A DNA stretch of 64,000 nt from Clostridia bacterium. GTDB taxonomy: Bacteria > Bacillota > Clostridia > Lachnospirales > Lachnospiraceae. The DNA lies in NCBI GenBank assembly GCA_910575245.1, contig CAJTEN010000019.1:54129-118128 (forward strand). The letters are read 5' to 3'. This document shows, piece after piece, positions 34,766 through 44,650 of this stretch. Positions within the stretch are counted from its first letter, which is position 1; each line of letters starts with the position of its first letter. A program made the position numbers and the translations under genes. The notes below the pieces were generated by a model. It did not search any database. It saw only the letters and a program-made list of their open reading frames with translations, and was not told the origin of the DNA.

Positions 34766-36091
34766 TTACCCCGGCAGCCGCACCACGAACACACTTCCGC
34801 CCGGCACATTATCCTGCACGGATATTCTGCCGCGGTGAGCGGTTACAATTTCAAAGGCAATACTAAGCCCCAGCCCGAAGTGGCCTTTGCCGCTTCGGGA
34901 TTTTTCGGCCCGGTAGAAACGGTTGAAGATATATTTCTTGTCGCTGTCGGAGATACCGATACCGGTATCGCTTACGGTAATCTCGAAGAAATTCTTCCGT
35001 TCCTGGCGCCAGGCCAGTGCCAGGCTCACCTGGCCGCCTTCGGGAGTATAACTGACGGCATTGTGCAGCAGGATCGAAAGAACCTGAGCGATGCGTTCAG
35101 GATCGCAGACACACCTCGGCAGCGGTGTTTCCGGCATGGTGAGGGAGAGGGACAGCCGCTTTTGGCGGCACAGGGGTTCAAAAGCTTCGTAGGCATTGGT
35201 GCATAAAGTGTCCAGCTCGGCAGGCTTACGTTCAATCATAAAGCGGTTTGTGTCGGAATGGGCGAGCGTCAGCAGATCATCGATCAGGTTATTCATGCGT
35301 TTGCCCTCTTTGCGGATAGTGTGGAAGAATCCGGCCTGTTCTTCGGCGGTGGCTGAGGCACAGCACTCGTTGGTAGCGAGGATGACGGAAAGAGGAGTGC
35401 GCAGCTCATGGGAGGCCGATGCGATGAACTGCATTTGGTTTTCGTGGTTTTCCTTTAACGGCTTTAAGAGTTTTCCGGTAAAACTCCAGGAGAAAACGGA
35501 GAACGCCAGGAGAGCAACAAAATCAAGAAGCAGAAAAAGAAGCCGCTGGTGTAAAATCTGTGCCTGCAGACGGGACAGCGGATTCAGGATCACGATCTGC
35601 GAATGGGTAGTGCCGCGTTCAATGTCGATAAGACTGCTGTAATAATCCTCGCCCGTAGAAGACGAGGTGAATTCATATTCAATATGAATGATGCCAAACC
35701 AGGTATTGTCAAGAGGAATGGCACTCTCTGCTTCGAACATGGCGTCACGGGCCTGAAGGCTTTCGGCCAGGAGGGTTTGGTCCGGAAGCGCATCCGGGTC
35801 ATATTCCATATTTTGCTTCAGGGTATTATAGAGGAAAGGCTTGTCATTATCTACCACATAAATGATATAGTCATTTCTGGCCTCCAGCCCGGACAGCCAT
35901 TGGATGGATATATAAGTAGACTGTTCCAGAACGGAGACAATGGTACTTATATCATTCTGGAAGGAAGTGAACTGATTGTTTTGCAGGCTGCTTTCGGATA
36001 CACGCAGGTAAAGCAGGGACATGAGGATCATGATGGCGGAGGTGGTGCCTGCACATAACAGGGTGAAAAGATAGTGGGCTTTGCGGAACAT
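34766..36091 (-). CDS. Sensor histidine kinase (HisKA type)
   Basis: 441 aa. Membrane segments at about 7-29 and 185-205 frame an extracytoplasmic domain of about 155 residues. There is a short linker without a clear HAMP, then the H-box SASHELRTPLSVI, N-box LLHNAVSYTPEGG, G1 DTGIGISDSDKKYIF and G2 GKGHFGLGLSIAFEI. It lies downstream of its response regulator (36,236-36,916), 144 bp apart. A solute-binding-type lipoprotein is divergent from the pair, so it may help sense. Confidence 0.92.
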   Translation of the reverse strand: MFRKAHYLFTLLCAGTTSAIMILMSLLYLRVSESSLQNNQFTSFQNDISTIVSVLEQSTYISIQWLSGLEARNDYIIYVVDNDKPFLYNTLKQNMEYDPDALPDQTLLAESLQARDAMFEAESAIPLDNTWFGIIHIEYEFTSSSTGEDYYSSLIDIERGTTHSQIVILNPLSRLQAQILHQRLLFLLLDFVALLAFSVFSWSFTGKLLKPLKENHENQMQFIASASHELRTPLSVILATNECCASATAEEQAGFFHTIRKEGKRMNNLIDDLLTLAHSDTNRFMIERKPAELDTLCTNAYEAFEPLCRQKRLSLSLTMPETPLPRCVCDPERIAQVLSILLHNAVSYTPEGGQVSLALAWRQERKNFFEITVSDTGIGISDSDKKYIFNRFYRAEKSRSGKGHFGLGLSIAFEIVTAHRGRISVQDNVPGGSVFVVRLPG

Positions 36092-36235
36092 AAGGTAAGT
36101 CCTTTCTCAATATTTCTCGTAATTTATTCCGGTGAGTAACGGGCCGGAATCAGTCAGACTGCTCCAGACGGCTGCCGCGGCGGAGACTGTGCGCCAGACA
36201 GGCTCAATTCCGGCGCCTGTCAGCGGACAGTATGA

Positions 36236-36916
36236 CTACTGGATGAAAAGGCCGTATCCCACACCACGGACGGTTTTGATCTGCAGGGTGCTCTCTACGG
36301 ATTTCAGACGGCGGCGCAGGAAGTGGATATAGTTATCCAGATTGCCGTTCTCCACGTCACTGTCAGGCCCCCAGACTTTCAGAAGCAAGGTTTCACGGGA
36401 GAGAGTCTGGCCCGGTGTATGAAGGAAGCTTTCCAGAAGATCTCCTTCGTGTTTGGATAAAGTACAGGTGCCCGAAGGGCCCTTCAGGCACATATCGCGG
36501 ACGGACCAGGTAATATCATGATAGGTAAGCACCCCCTGGGACTGGCCGCTCAGCGTTAAGGAACGTCTGGTGACACAGCGGATCCGGGCAAGCAGTTCTT
36601 CGAAGTCAAAAGGCTTCACGAGGTAGTCATCGGCGCCCAGATCCAATCCCAAGATCTTATCCTTTAAGGCGCCCAGGGCGGTGATCAGAATCACAGGGGC
36701 TGTGACGGAATGTTCCCGCAGGGCGGACAAGACCTCTGTTCCTTCGCAGTGGGGCAGCATACGGTCGAGCAGAATGACATCATAGATATTCTGCCTGCCG
36801 TAATAAAGAGCATCCTCACCATCGTAACAGGAGTCTACGTTATAACCTTGCCCGGTAAGCTGCCAGGTAAGGGCTTTGTTCAGATTCCGGTCATCTTCAG
36901 CAAGTAAGATACGCAT
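36236..36916 (-). CDS. OmpR/PhoB family response regulator
   Basis: 226 aa. Receiver: AEDDRNL acidic pair near residue 7, phospho-acceptor Asp in DVILLDRMLP near 51, Lys in DYLVKPFDFEELLARI. C-terminal winged helix: LSKHEGDLLESFLHTPGQTLSRE and NYIHFLRRRLKSVESTLQIKTVRGVGY. RBS AGGAGGA. It forms an operon with the kinase and probably binds the direct repeats upstream (36,960-37,022). Confidence 0.94.
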   Translation of the reverse strand: MRILLAEDDRNLNKALTWQLTGQGYNVDSCYDGEDALYYGRQNIYDVILLDRMLPHCEGTEVLSALREHSVTAPVILITALGALKDKILGLDLGADDYLVKPFDFEELLARIRCVTRRSLTLSGQSQGVLTYHDITWSVRDMCLKGPSGTCTLSKHEGDLLESFLHTPGQTLSRETLLLKVWGPDSDVENGNLDNYIHFLRRRLKSVESTLQIKTVRGVGYGLFIQ

Positions 36917-36959
36917 GACAGATCCTCCTTTATATAAATTACTTTTTATGATATCACAG

Positions 36960-37022
36960 AAAGCTTTAAAGAATCTCTAAGAATTTCTTAATATGTTTAG
37001 AGAAAGCTTAGAGATTTTTTTG
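36960..37022. promoter_or_regulatory. Intergenic repeats between the response regulator and the lipoprotein gene
   Basis: Repeated AAGAAT/CTTAGAGA-like segments: TTTAAAGAATC, TCTAAGAATTTC, then AGAGAAAGCTTAGAGA. OmpR-type regulators bind short direct repeats of this spacing. Placement between divergent units fits joint control of both; the exact sites are a guess. Confidence 0.4.
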
Positions 37023-37128
37023 GTAAGATGCTATAGAAGACAGGATGATTTCGTAATACATATTGAAGATTATCTTGTAAGCCTATGCGGGGAATTCGGA
37101 CACAATATAACAGAAAGGAAAAGAAAGT

Positions 37129-39477
37129 ATGGTATTAAGAAAGAACATGAAAAGAATGATCAGCCTTCTGCTGGCGGCTTCCATGGTGTTTTCCATGGCT
37201 GGCTGCGGCGGAAACGGATCCGGTAGTTCGGCAGACGCTGACAATACGGGCGGCAGTGCGCCCGAAGGCGATAGCAAGAGCGGCGGCGAAAGCGGAGGAG
37301 AGCCTACAGCCATGGGACGGTATGTGGAGGAGCAGATCGATCTGTCGGAGCAGGGTACGTCTCCCAGAGATTTGTGTATGAGGGAGGATGGCAGTCTGGT
37401 GATCATGGATTTTTCTGCGGGAATGCTTGTATCCAATGACCAGGGAGCTACATGGACGGTGGAGACGCCGGACTGGTTTGCCGAAATGAAAGCAGACGAT
37501 GTTTATATAAGCAGTATGTATATGGGTCCGGACGGGACGGCGGCAGTGTTTTGGGGAGAGTCCAACGGAGATGACTATCAGCAGTATCTGAAACTGATCC
37601 TTCCGGATGGTACCCAGGTGCCTGTAGAGACGGAATTGACGGAAGACGAAGCTTACTTTTGTCAGGCAGCCTTCCGGGATGACGGCGTGATCTTTGCAAG
37701 TACCAGCAGAAGTATCTATGAAGTGGAACGGGACGGCAGTTGTGACAAGATACTGGCACTGGACTATAATCCACATTGGATTTGGGTCAGGGACAATCTG
37801 CTTGTTATCGACAACGATTATGGGGAAGACCTGCCTGCTATCTATGACCTGGAGGCAGGAGAGTATATTGAAGATGAGGTTCTTGTGGAGTTTGTATCCG
37901 ATAATTATCAGGAAAGGTTTTACAATGGGAGAGATTACGGCAGTATGCATCTTCTTCCGGGAGAGGACGGAAGTATCTATGTCATAGGCAAAAAGGGCAT
38001 ACACCGTCACGTGATCGGCGGCAATATGATGGAACAGATTGTGGACGGTAATCTGTCGCTTTTAAGCAATCCGGATTACTATATCGTGGATATGATGCAG
38101 CTTGAGGGTGATGTATTCCTGGCGTTGTTTACAGGTGGGAAATTGATCAGATTTACTTATGACCCGGATGTGCCTTCCGTTCCGGAAAACATCGTTACGG
38201 TCTATAGCCTTAGGGAAGATACGAATATCAGGCAGGCGGTTTCCCTCTACCAGACGGAGCATCCGGATGTGTTCATGTCTTATGAGATTGGTATGGACGG
38301 CGGTGATTCCGTGACCAGAGAGGATGCCATCAAGAAGCTGAATACGGAGATCATGGCAGGTGAAGGGCCGGATCTGCTGGTGATGGATGGGCTGCCCTTT
38401 GAGTCCTATGTGGACAAAGGCATGCTCCTGGATCTGACAGAACATCTCGAAGAGTACAGTACCAAAGAACCGCTTTTCGATAACATAATCGAGGCGCTGA
38501 AGCGTGACGGTAAGGCATATGTGGCGCCGGCAACGATTGCTGTGCCGCAGATCGCGTCGGCAGCGGAGGGAATGGAAGCCGTGAAGGATCTGGCCGGGCT
38601 GGGAGAACTTGTGGAACGGATGCGGACAGAATATCCGGAGCAGGATATTGTCGGTGTCAGCGGAGCAAGCGGCATTCTGAAGCGGTTTGCGGGAACCAGT
38701 GCGCCGAAATGGGTTTCGTCTGACGGCGCCATCGACAGAGAGAGCATAGGCGAGTATCTGGAACAGTGCAAACGTATTTTTGATGCGCAGATGGACGGAC
38801 TGGATGAGAGCGTTATAGAATATTATGACCGTCGGAACGAGGGGATGAGTGACTATCTCGGTATGACTCTGGAGGAAATGGACTGGGAAATTTATTTGGA
38901 CGTTATGTCATTTGTGGGAAAAGAACAGAAGATGATGACCGGATGGAACGGTTCGCAATATGCTTATCTGGAAATGGTATCCCTGGATAAGAATAAGGGA
39001 TCCGAGGACGCGAAGGTCATAGCGATGCAGGGGCAGTGTACACAGGTATTTAAACCGGCGACGATGCTGGCGGTAAGTGCGGCATCCGCACAGCCTGAGG
39101 CGGCGCTGGGATTTCTGGATGCTTTCCTGTCTGCCGAGGTGCAGGGAGAGTATGGCGGATTTCCGTTGAACCAGGATGCGTTCGATATCCAGTTCACACC
39201 GAGACAGGATATTATGGGGGAAGACGGAGAATACACCTCTATGCATACGACCGATGCGGATGGCAACGGGATTTCCTATACTTGCTATTGGCCTTCCGAG
39301 GAACAGATTGCCGCATTCAAACAGCAACTGGCGACAGTGAATACGGCATATATTCCGGATTTGATGGTGGAGAGCGCGGTGCTTAAGCAGGGGGCTAATT
39401 ATATGAGAGGCGATCTGTCGCTGGATCAGGCGCTTGATGAAATTGAGAAAGCCGTGGCGATCTATATGGCAGAGTGA
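37129..39477 (+). CDS. Lipoprotein with propeller-like N-terminal region and solute-binding C-terminal domain
   Basis: 782 aa. Signal peptide with lipobox (MAGC, Cys near residue 25) and a Gly/Ser-rich linker. Residues about 60-350 contain repeated beta-rich units with sequences such as LVSNDQGATW and EDGSIYVIGKKGIH, typical of BNR/propeller repeats. From about 360 (PENIVTVYSLRED, MAGEGPDLLVMDGLPFESYVDKG) it resembles an extracellular sugar-binding (SBP_bac) domain. No permease or ATPase genes are near. The divergent two-component system suggests it may act as a sensor partner rather than, or besides, transport. RBS AAAGGAAAAG. Confidence 0.7.
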   Translation: MVLRKNMKRMISLLLAASMVFSMAGCGGNGSGSSADADNTGGSAPEGDSKSGGESGGEPTAMGRYVEEQIDLSEQGTSPRDLCMREDGSLVIMDFSAGMLVSNDQGATWTVETPDWFAEMKADDVYISSMYMGPDGTAAVFWGESNGDDYQQYLKLILPDGTQVPVETELTEDEAYFCQAAFRDDGVIFASTSRSIYEVERDGSCDKILALDYNPHWIWVRDNLLVIDNDYGEDLPAIYDLEAGEYIEDEVLVEFVSDNYQERFYNGRDYGSMHLLPGEDGSIYVIGKKGIHRHVIGGNMMEQIVDGNLSLLSNPDYYIVDMMQLEGDVFLALFTGGKLIRFTYDPDVPSVPENIVTVYSLREDTNIRQAVSLYQTEHPDVFMSYEIGMDGGDSVTREDAIKKLNTEIMAGEGPDLLVMDGLPFESYVDKGMLLDLTEHLEEYSTKEPLFDNIIEALKRDGKAYVAPATIAVPQIASAAEGMEAVKDLAGLGELVERMRTEYPEQDIVGVSGASGILKRFAGTSAPKWVSSDGAIDRESIGEYLEQCKRIFDAQMDGLDESVIEYYDRRNEGMSDYLGMTLEEMDWEIYLDVMSFVGKEQKMMTGWNGSQYAYLEMVSLDKNKGSEDAKVIAMQGQCTQVFKPATMLAVSAASAQPEAALGFLDAFLSAEVQGEYGGFPLNQDAFDIQFTPRQDIMGEDGEYTSMHTTDADGNGISYTCYWPSEEQIAAFKQQLATVNTAYIPDLMVESAVLKQGANYMRGDLSLDQALDEIEKAVAIYMAE

Positions 39478-39586
39478 TGAGAGCATATGAGAATATGGTT
39501 TTCAACCAGGATATAAGGCAGCAATAAGAGAAAGTGCGGAATTTGAAACAATGACATATACTGGCCAGAGCTGCTGGGGAATGTCA

Positions 39587-39644
39587 AAAATAAGGAAGAT
39601 TCGATGCGGCCTGCAGCCAGGCTGCCGCGAATCTTCCTTATTTT
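39587..39644. terminator. Bidirectional terminator
   Basis: A 17-bp stem (39587-39603 with 39628-39644) ends in A-rich and T-rich flanks, so it serves both the lipoprotein gene and the convergent lipase gene, whose stop codon it touches. Confidence 0.85.
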
Positions 39645-41037
39645 ATAGCCCCATCTCTTTCAGGTTATGTACCAGTCCCACATAGAATTCCCGTACATCA
39701 AATCCGGAAATGTTCTCCCGGTTTAAGTCGATCATATCCCCATGGGAAATGCCTCTGCCGCCCGGCACATCCGGACAGATAAAATGGCTTCCCCACTTCA
39801 TGCTGTCAAGAGATACTAATCCGTCGCATTCCCCGTCGAAGTGTTTTACCAGAGGATAAGACATATTTAAAGGGAAACGGCCGCCTGCAGCCCGGTGCAT
39901 CCGTGTTCCCGCACTCTGATAGTATACTTGCGGGTCATCCGGAAGCAGTTCGTTCAGACGCATGCAGGAGGACGCGGTCAGATCCTGTACGGCTTCCATG
40001 AAATCAGGATCACTGTCTCCGAACTTCTTCAGTGCCGCATTGTATTTGGCGGCCACGCTTCTGCATATGCTGTCCGGTATTTTTTGAAGCAGATAGTCGG
40101 CGAAAATACAGCCCCTGTGCGGGGTGTTGATGGTGGTCAGAGAAGCCACGTAAGGAGCAATGCCGCATCTGGATATGGCATAACGGCTGTCCAGGCCGCC
40201 CTTGGAATGGGCGATGATATTGACTTTGCCACAGCCGGTTTCCGCGAGAATCTGCCGGATGCGTTCTGCCAGTTCCTGGCCGCATTCTGCTACAGAGGCA
40301 GCCGACTGCTGACTGCCGTAGAAGAGGATGGCACCGTTCTTCTTCAGTTCTGCGGGAATCCGGCCCCAATAGTTGAAGAAGCGGAAATCCCGAAAGAATA
40401 CGCCGTGGACGAGGAGAAGAGGATATTTTGTCCGGCATTCCTGATTTTCGGCACGAACCTGATTCAGAAGATATTTTTCATTTTCCCATTGTGCTTCGTT
40501 ATCAGTAATATGGATGATTCTGCACAGCACGTAGATGTGCACGATGGGAATACAGCCGCAGGCAATGCCGATGATACGCCACTTGATACCCAGCTGTACG
40601 GAAGTCAGATAGACACGCAGGATACCGTTCCAGAACAGGGTCAGTTCTACGAGAAATACGGTCAGAAGATAGCGGATCCATGTGATGAGAGAAAGAGGGG
40701 CAGCCCCTGGACTGCCCGAAAGGGACAGCGCCAGTATGGTAAGACAACAGGCAGTCTCCAGGATTGTAGTTGTCAGGAAAATCTGAAGAAGCGCTGTGCC
40801 GTCTTCCAGAATTTTATTGCGGAAAGAGGAGATTTTATGTGTGGACAATGTCGGAAATATATGGATATACAGCAGTAGAAGAATGCATAGAATTTCTGTT
40901 ATGGCACAACCTCGGGGAAAGAGGACGGCGGTGCAGCCGGTATAAAACAGGAAGGCGCATATAAAACGGATGTTCAGTGCAAGCAGTACGGTCAATGAGG
41001 ATATTATCTTAAAGAATGTTTTGGGAAGAGTTTTCAT
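39643..41037 (-). CDS. Membrane-anchored alpha/beta hydrolase (lipase-like)
   Basis: 464 aa. Residues 1-175 hold about five membrane segments. The rest is an alpha/beta hydrolase: oxyanion region LLVHGVFFRDFRF, nucleophile elbow IIAHSKGGLDSRY (Ser near 270), TINTPHRGC as in triacylglycerol lipases, and a candidate acid/base pair in HFDGECDGLVS and ISHGD. It probably acts on lipids or esters at the membrane; which side the domain faces cannot be told. Single-gene unit. Confidence 0.75.
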   Translation of the reverse strand: MKTLPKTFFKIISSLTVLLALNIRFICAFLFYTGCTAVLFPRGCAITEILCILLLLYIHIFPTLSTHKISSFRNKILEDGTALLQIFLTTTILETACCLTILALSLSGSPGAAPLSLITWIRYLLTVFLVELTLFWNGILRVYLTSVQLGIKWRIIGIACGCIPIVHIYVLCRIIHITDNEAQWENEKYLLNQVRAENQECRTKYPLLLVHGVFFRDFRFFNYWGRIPAELKKNGAILFYGSQQSAASVAECGQELAERIRQILAETGCGKVNIIAHSKGGLDSRYAISRCGIAPYVASLTTINTPHRGCIFADYLLQKIPDSICRSVAAKYNAALKKFGDSDPDFMEAVQDLTASSCMRLNELLPDDPQVYYQSAGTRMHRAAGGRFPLNMSYPLVKHFDGECDGLVSLDSMKWGSHFICPDVPGGRGISHGDMIDLNRENISGFDVREFYVGLVHNLKEMGL

Positions 41038-41163
41038 AATAATGATTCCTTTTATGCATTACAATGTATTTGCAAAATAGAAGAAAATGGTATATGATGC
41101 ATCATAACGGTCTTACTGTAGACAGTAACCATTATACTACAATCAGGAACGAGGGACAATCCT

Positions 41164-42543
41164 ATGGCAGCAGCAACTATGACACGTGAAGAGAGGATGG
41201 CAACGCAGCCTGTGGGCAAGCTGATGGCAAGCATGACACTGCCGGCCATTCTGGCACAGATCATCAATATATTATACAGCATTATCGACCGTATTTATAT
41301 CGGACATATGGAAGGCGTGGGCGCCAATGCGCTGACAGGGGTAGGAGTAACCTTCTGCATCACTGTGTTCATCTCGGCCTTTTCGGCTTTTATCAGCAAC
41401 GGCGCCGCACCGCTTTCGGCTATCTGGCTTGGAAAGGGAGACAGGGAACATGCGGAGAAGATCCTGGGCAACAGTGTCAGCTTCCTGATTATCTGTACAG
41501 TGGCGCTGATGGCCTTTTTCTATGCGTTCCAGAGACCCCTGCTCTATATGTTTGGAGCCAGCGATGCTACTATAGGATATGCCGTGGATTATCTGTCTAT
41601 TTATTTGGTTGGCACGCTTTTCGTGGAGCTGGCGCTTGGACTGAACGCATTCATTATCTGCCAGAGCCAGCCGAGGATCGCTATGTTTTCCGTGCTGATC
41701 GGAGCAATAGCCAATATTATCCTGGACCCGATATTTATCTTTGGCCTGCATATGGGAGTAAAAGGCGCGGCTGTCGCCACGGTGATCTCGCAGGGCCTGA
41801 GTGCGGCGTGGGTTATGTCCTTTCTCCTTGGTAAAAAGTCATCTCTGAAGATACGCAGAAGCTGTATGCGCCTGGAGGGGAGAATACTGGGAAGTGTGTT
41901 CTCTCTGGGAATATCGCCTTTTATTATGAATGCCACAGAGAGTTTTATCAGTATTGTATTAAACCACGGCCTGCAGGCATATGGCGGGGATCTGCATGTG
42001 GGTTCCCTGACAATCATGCAGAGTATCATGCAGCTCTTCTCTGCGCCGATCAACGGGTTTACGCAGGGCATGACGCCGATTGTCAGCTACAATTACGGAG
42101 CCAGGAATTTTGACAGAGTGAAGCTGTTATATCGATGGATGATTGGGATGTGTTTCGGCTTCAGAATGATATCTACGGCAACGGCCATGCTTCTGCCGAG
42201 ATTTTATGCGGGCTTCTTTACGAATGAGACGGAGCTTGTGGCGTTGGTAGGAGAAGTGATGCCTGTCTTTATGGCCGGTATGCTGGTGTTCGGCCTGCAG
42301 AACGGTATACAGCCTACTTTTCTGGCGCTGGGGCAGGCGAAGGTTTCTCTTTTTATAGCGGTATTGCGCAAGATCATCCTGCTGATTCCGCTGGCGGTTA
42401 TCCTGCCGCGTTTTATGGGGGTTATGGGGGTATACTGGGCGGAGCCGATTTCGGACACGCTCTCGGCGGCAACGGCATCCGTGCTTTTTTTACTGAATAT
42501 CAAGAAGATCCTGTCGGAAGAATCACTGGCGAAGATACAGTAA
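41164..42543 (+). CDS. MATE family efflux transporter
   Basis: 459 aa with twelve hydrophobic segments. The N-terminal PVGKLMASMTLPAILAQIIN and internal repeat half (ISPFIMNATESFISIVLNHGL, FTQGMTPIVSYNYGARNFDRV) are standard MATE. It exports drugs or cationic compounds using Na+ or H+. The gene directly precedes a Mn2+-riboswitch-controlled exchanger but has no riboswitch of its own. Confidence 0.93.
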   Translation: MAAATMTREERMATQPVGKLMASMTLPAILAQIINILYSIIDRIYIGHMEGVGANALTGVGVTFCITVFISAFSAFISNGAAPLSAIWLGKGDREHAEKILGNSVSFLIICTVALMAFFYAFQRPLLYMFGASDATIGYAVDYLSIYLVGTLFVELALGLNAFIICQSQPRIAMFSVLIGAIANIILDPIFIFGLHMGVKGAAVATVISQGLSAAWVMSFLLGKKSSLKIRRSCMRLEGRILGSVFSLGISPFIMNATESFISIVLNHGLQAYGGDLHVGSLTIMQSIMQLFSAPINGFTQGMTPIVSYNYGARNFDRVKLLYRWMIGMCFGFRMISTATAMLLPRFYAGFFTNETELVALVGEVMPVFMAGMLVFGLQNGIQPTFLALGQAKVSLFIAVLRKIILLIPLAVILPRFMGVMGVYWAEPISDTLSAATASVLFLLNIKKILSEESLAKIQ

Positions 42544-42581
42544 GCGGTGTATAAAAAGTGCAAAAAATGGGAATTCCTGTC

Positions 42582-42610
42582 TTGACAAAGAAAATATCCT
42601 GTGATAGTCT
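42582..42610 (+). promoter_or_regulatory. Promoter of the riboswitch-controlled exchanger
   Basis: TTGACA (42582-42587), 17 bp, TAGTCT (42605-42610). Confidence 0.7.
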
Positions 42611-42637
42611 ACGGTCATGCGATACAATTTAACACAA

Positions 42638-42779
42638 GTTAAGAGGGAGTAGTTATCCTGTGTAAGCAACATACCCTGGCATGTGCCATGTTTACACGCT
42701 TTCTATATCCGGAACTGATTTGATGAATGATAGAAAGAACGAGACTTTTAGCATTGTAAAATGCCGGAGGTCTCTTTTT
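42638..42779 (+). ncRNA. yybP-ykoY (Mn2+) riboswitch with terminator
   Basis: The leader has the two conserved internal loops of the yybP-ykoY class: GGGAGTAG at 42645-42652 and AACGAGACTTTTA at 42738-42750, with helices between them (for example CATGTGCCATG). The second loop is also the 5' arm of a terminator: GAGAC (42741-42745) pairs with GTCTC (42770-42774), inner GCAT/ATGC, then TTTTT. Mn2+ binding would keep the loop in the aptamer and let transcription pass into the exchanger gene. Confidence 0.87.
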
Positions 42780-42900
42780 GTTTCCCTGATTCTTCCGGTG
42801 TGGGTCAGCGAAGGCTTACTGAATGTCCGGCAGAAAGCTGACGGAATCGCTGAATGAATGTGCCGCAGAGGACGGCAGGATAAGAAAGGAGCAGGGTATT

Positions 42901-43839
42901 ATGGAAGTAGTAATTCAGTTGGTATTATTGGCAGCAGGGTTTGTTCTTCTTGTGAAAGGAGCGGACTGGTTCGTGGAAGGTGCAGGCAGGCTTGCGGAGA
43001 AATTCGGGATTCCGCAGCTGGTGATCGGATTGACCATCGTCGCAATGGGCACCTCTCTGCCGGAGGCGGCAGTCAGTGTGTCGGCGGCGCTCAAAGGCAG
43101 CGCGGAGATCACCATAGGCAATATTGTGGGGAGTAATATCCTGAATGTGCTTTTGATCCTGGGGGTTACATCAGTCATTATGCCGATTGCGGTACAGAAG
43201 TCCACGGTGCGGTATGAGATACCGTTTGTCATTGCCATATCGGCGCTGTTGATGGGAATAGGGATTACGGATCAAGTAGTCGGCCGTGCAGACGGAGTCA
43301 TCCTCTGGGGACTGATGATCTGCTATCTTCTGTATCTGCTTCACATGACGAAGAACGAAGCAGGTATGCACGAGGAAGAAGAGGATCAGAAAGAGATGCC
43401 TGTCTGGAAGATGCTGTTCTTCATTCTGGCAGGCGGGGTGATGATCGTGGTTGGTTCTGATGTGGCAGTAGATGCGGCCACAGAACTGGCGCGCATCTTT
43501 GGTATGAGTGAGAGGCTGATCGGCCTTACGATCGTGGCCTTCGGCACCTCCCTGCCGGAGCTGGTAACTTCGGCCACTGCGGCGGTCAAGGGCAAGGCGG
43601 ATATCGCGGTGGGAAATATCGTGGGCAGCAATATTTTCAATATCTTATTTGTGGTCGGTACTTCGGCTTTGATCACACCGGTAGTCTATAATGCAGATTT
43701 CATGACGGACAGTATCGTGTGTATTGCTTCGGCGGTGCTGTTGTGGGTGCTGGTGTTTAAGAAGCACAGGCTTGGCCGTGCAGGCGGAGCCTGCATGCTG
43801 GTGGGATATGCGGCATATTTTCTATATCTGCTTGAGTAG
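42901..43839 (+). CDS. CaCA family cation exchanger, probable Mn2+ (or Ca2+) exporter
   Basis: 312 aa from ATG 42,901 (AAAGGAG upstream). Two alpha-repeats are plain: IGLTIVAMGTSLPEAAVSVSA and IGLTIVAFGTSLPELVTSATA, each followed by G(N)IVGSN. About ten membrane segments. The family swaps Na+ or H+ for Ca2+ and some members move Mn2+. The preceding yybP-ykoY riboswitch is the reason to prefer Mn2+ export here. Confidence 0.88.
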   Translation: MEVVIQLVLLAAGFVLLVKGADWFVEGAGRLAEKFGIPQLVIGLTIVAMGTSLPEAAVSVSAALKGSAEITIGNIVGSNILNVLLILGVTSVIMPIAVQKSTVRYEIPFVIAISALLMGIGITDQVVGRADGVILWGLMICYLLYLLHMTKNEAGMHEEEEDQKEMPVWKMLFFILAGGVMIVVGSDVAVDAATELARIFGMSERLIGLTIVAFGTSLPELVTSATAAVKGKADIAVGNIVGSNIFNILFVVGTSALITPVVYNADFMTDSIVCIASAVLLWVLVFKKHRLGRAGGACMLVGYAAYFLYLLE

Positions 43840-43948
43840 ACAGGCGTTTTTTTGTGTGGGCGGCAGGCGGTCGGACCACGGGCAGATATGATTTGGAAGC
43901 GGATGTCCTGAAATGCCGGAAAACCTTGAAAATCAGGCAAAAAATGTA

Positions 43949-43977
43949 TTGACACACGCGGAAGCGTATAATATAAT
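43949..43977 (+). promoter_or_regulatory. Promoter of rplM-rpsI
   Basis: TTGACA (43949-43954), 17 bp, TATAAT (43972-43977), a consensus match. Confidence 0.9.
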
Positions 43978-43983
43978 AGGCGA

Positions 43984-44192
43984 GTGTGAAAGTGTTTGGA
44001 AATGCTGAGCCAAAGCCCCGGCGAGGCATTTTGAAGATAAGAAACAGGATACACCTTGTTGTTTTTAGGGTTCATGAGTGTGGCCGGACATCTGCACGAA
44101 GAACCGGAAGGACAACATAACATTATGAAAAGACAGCTTTTCCTAATGAGAATGATCAAGCAAGATGGAAATTACTATGGAGGTAATGTTAA
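43984..44192 (+). other. Long 5' leader of rplM
   Basis: About 210 nt of untranslated leader. It includes several possible stems. Ribosomal protein L13 leaders act in autoregulation in Bacillus; I could not fold this one to that motif with confidence. No gene is seen in it. Confidence 0.4.
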
Positions 44193-44621
44193 ATGAAGAC
44201 TTTTATGGCAAGCCCGGCTACGATCGAGAGAAAATGGTATGTAGTTGACGCGACGGATATGACTCTCGGACGTTTGACATCTGAGATTGCTAAGGTGTTA
44301 AGAGGTAAGAATAAGCCTATCTTCACACCGCATATGGATACAGGTGATTATGTGATCGTAGTGAATGCGGAGAAGGTTAAGGTTACAGGCAAGAAGCTGG
44401 ACCAGAAGATTTACTATCACCACTCAGACTATGTAGGCGGCATGAAAGAAACTACGCTGAAAGAGATGATGAAGAAGCATCCTGAGAGAGTGATCGAGCA
44501 TGCTGTAAAGGGTATGCTTCCGAAAGGACCTTTGGGAAGACAGATGTATACGAAGCTTCATGTATATGCAGGTGCAGAACATCCGCATGCGGCACAGAAG
44601 CCGGAAACATTGACGTTTTAA
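44193..44621 (+). CDS. rplM: 50S ribosomal protein L13
   Basis: 142 aa, normal length. [19 protein letters not shown] at the start, [19 protein letters not shown], then [29 protein letters not shown]. Paired with rpsI 29 bp downstream, the universal order. Confidence 0.98.
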   Translation: MKTFMASPATIERKWYVVDATDMTLGRLTSEIAKVLRGKNKPIFTPHMDTGDYVIVVNAEKVKVTGKKLDQKIYYHHSDYVGGMKETTLKEMMKKHPERVIEHAVKGMLPKGPLGRQMYTKLHVYAGAEHPHAAQKPETLTF

Positions 44622-44650
44622 TTCACAGGGACTGAAAGGAGATAATAATA

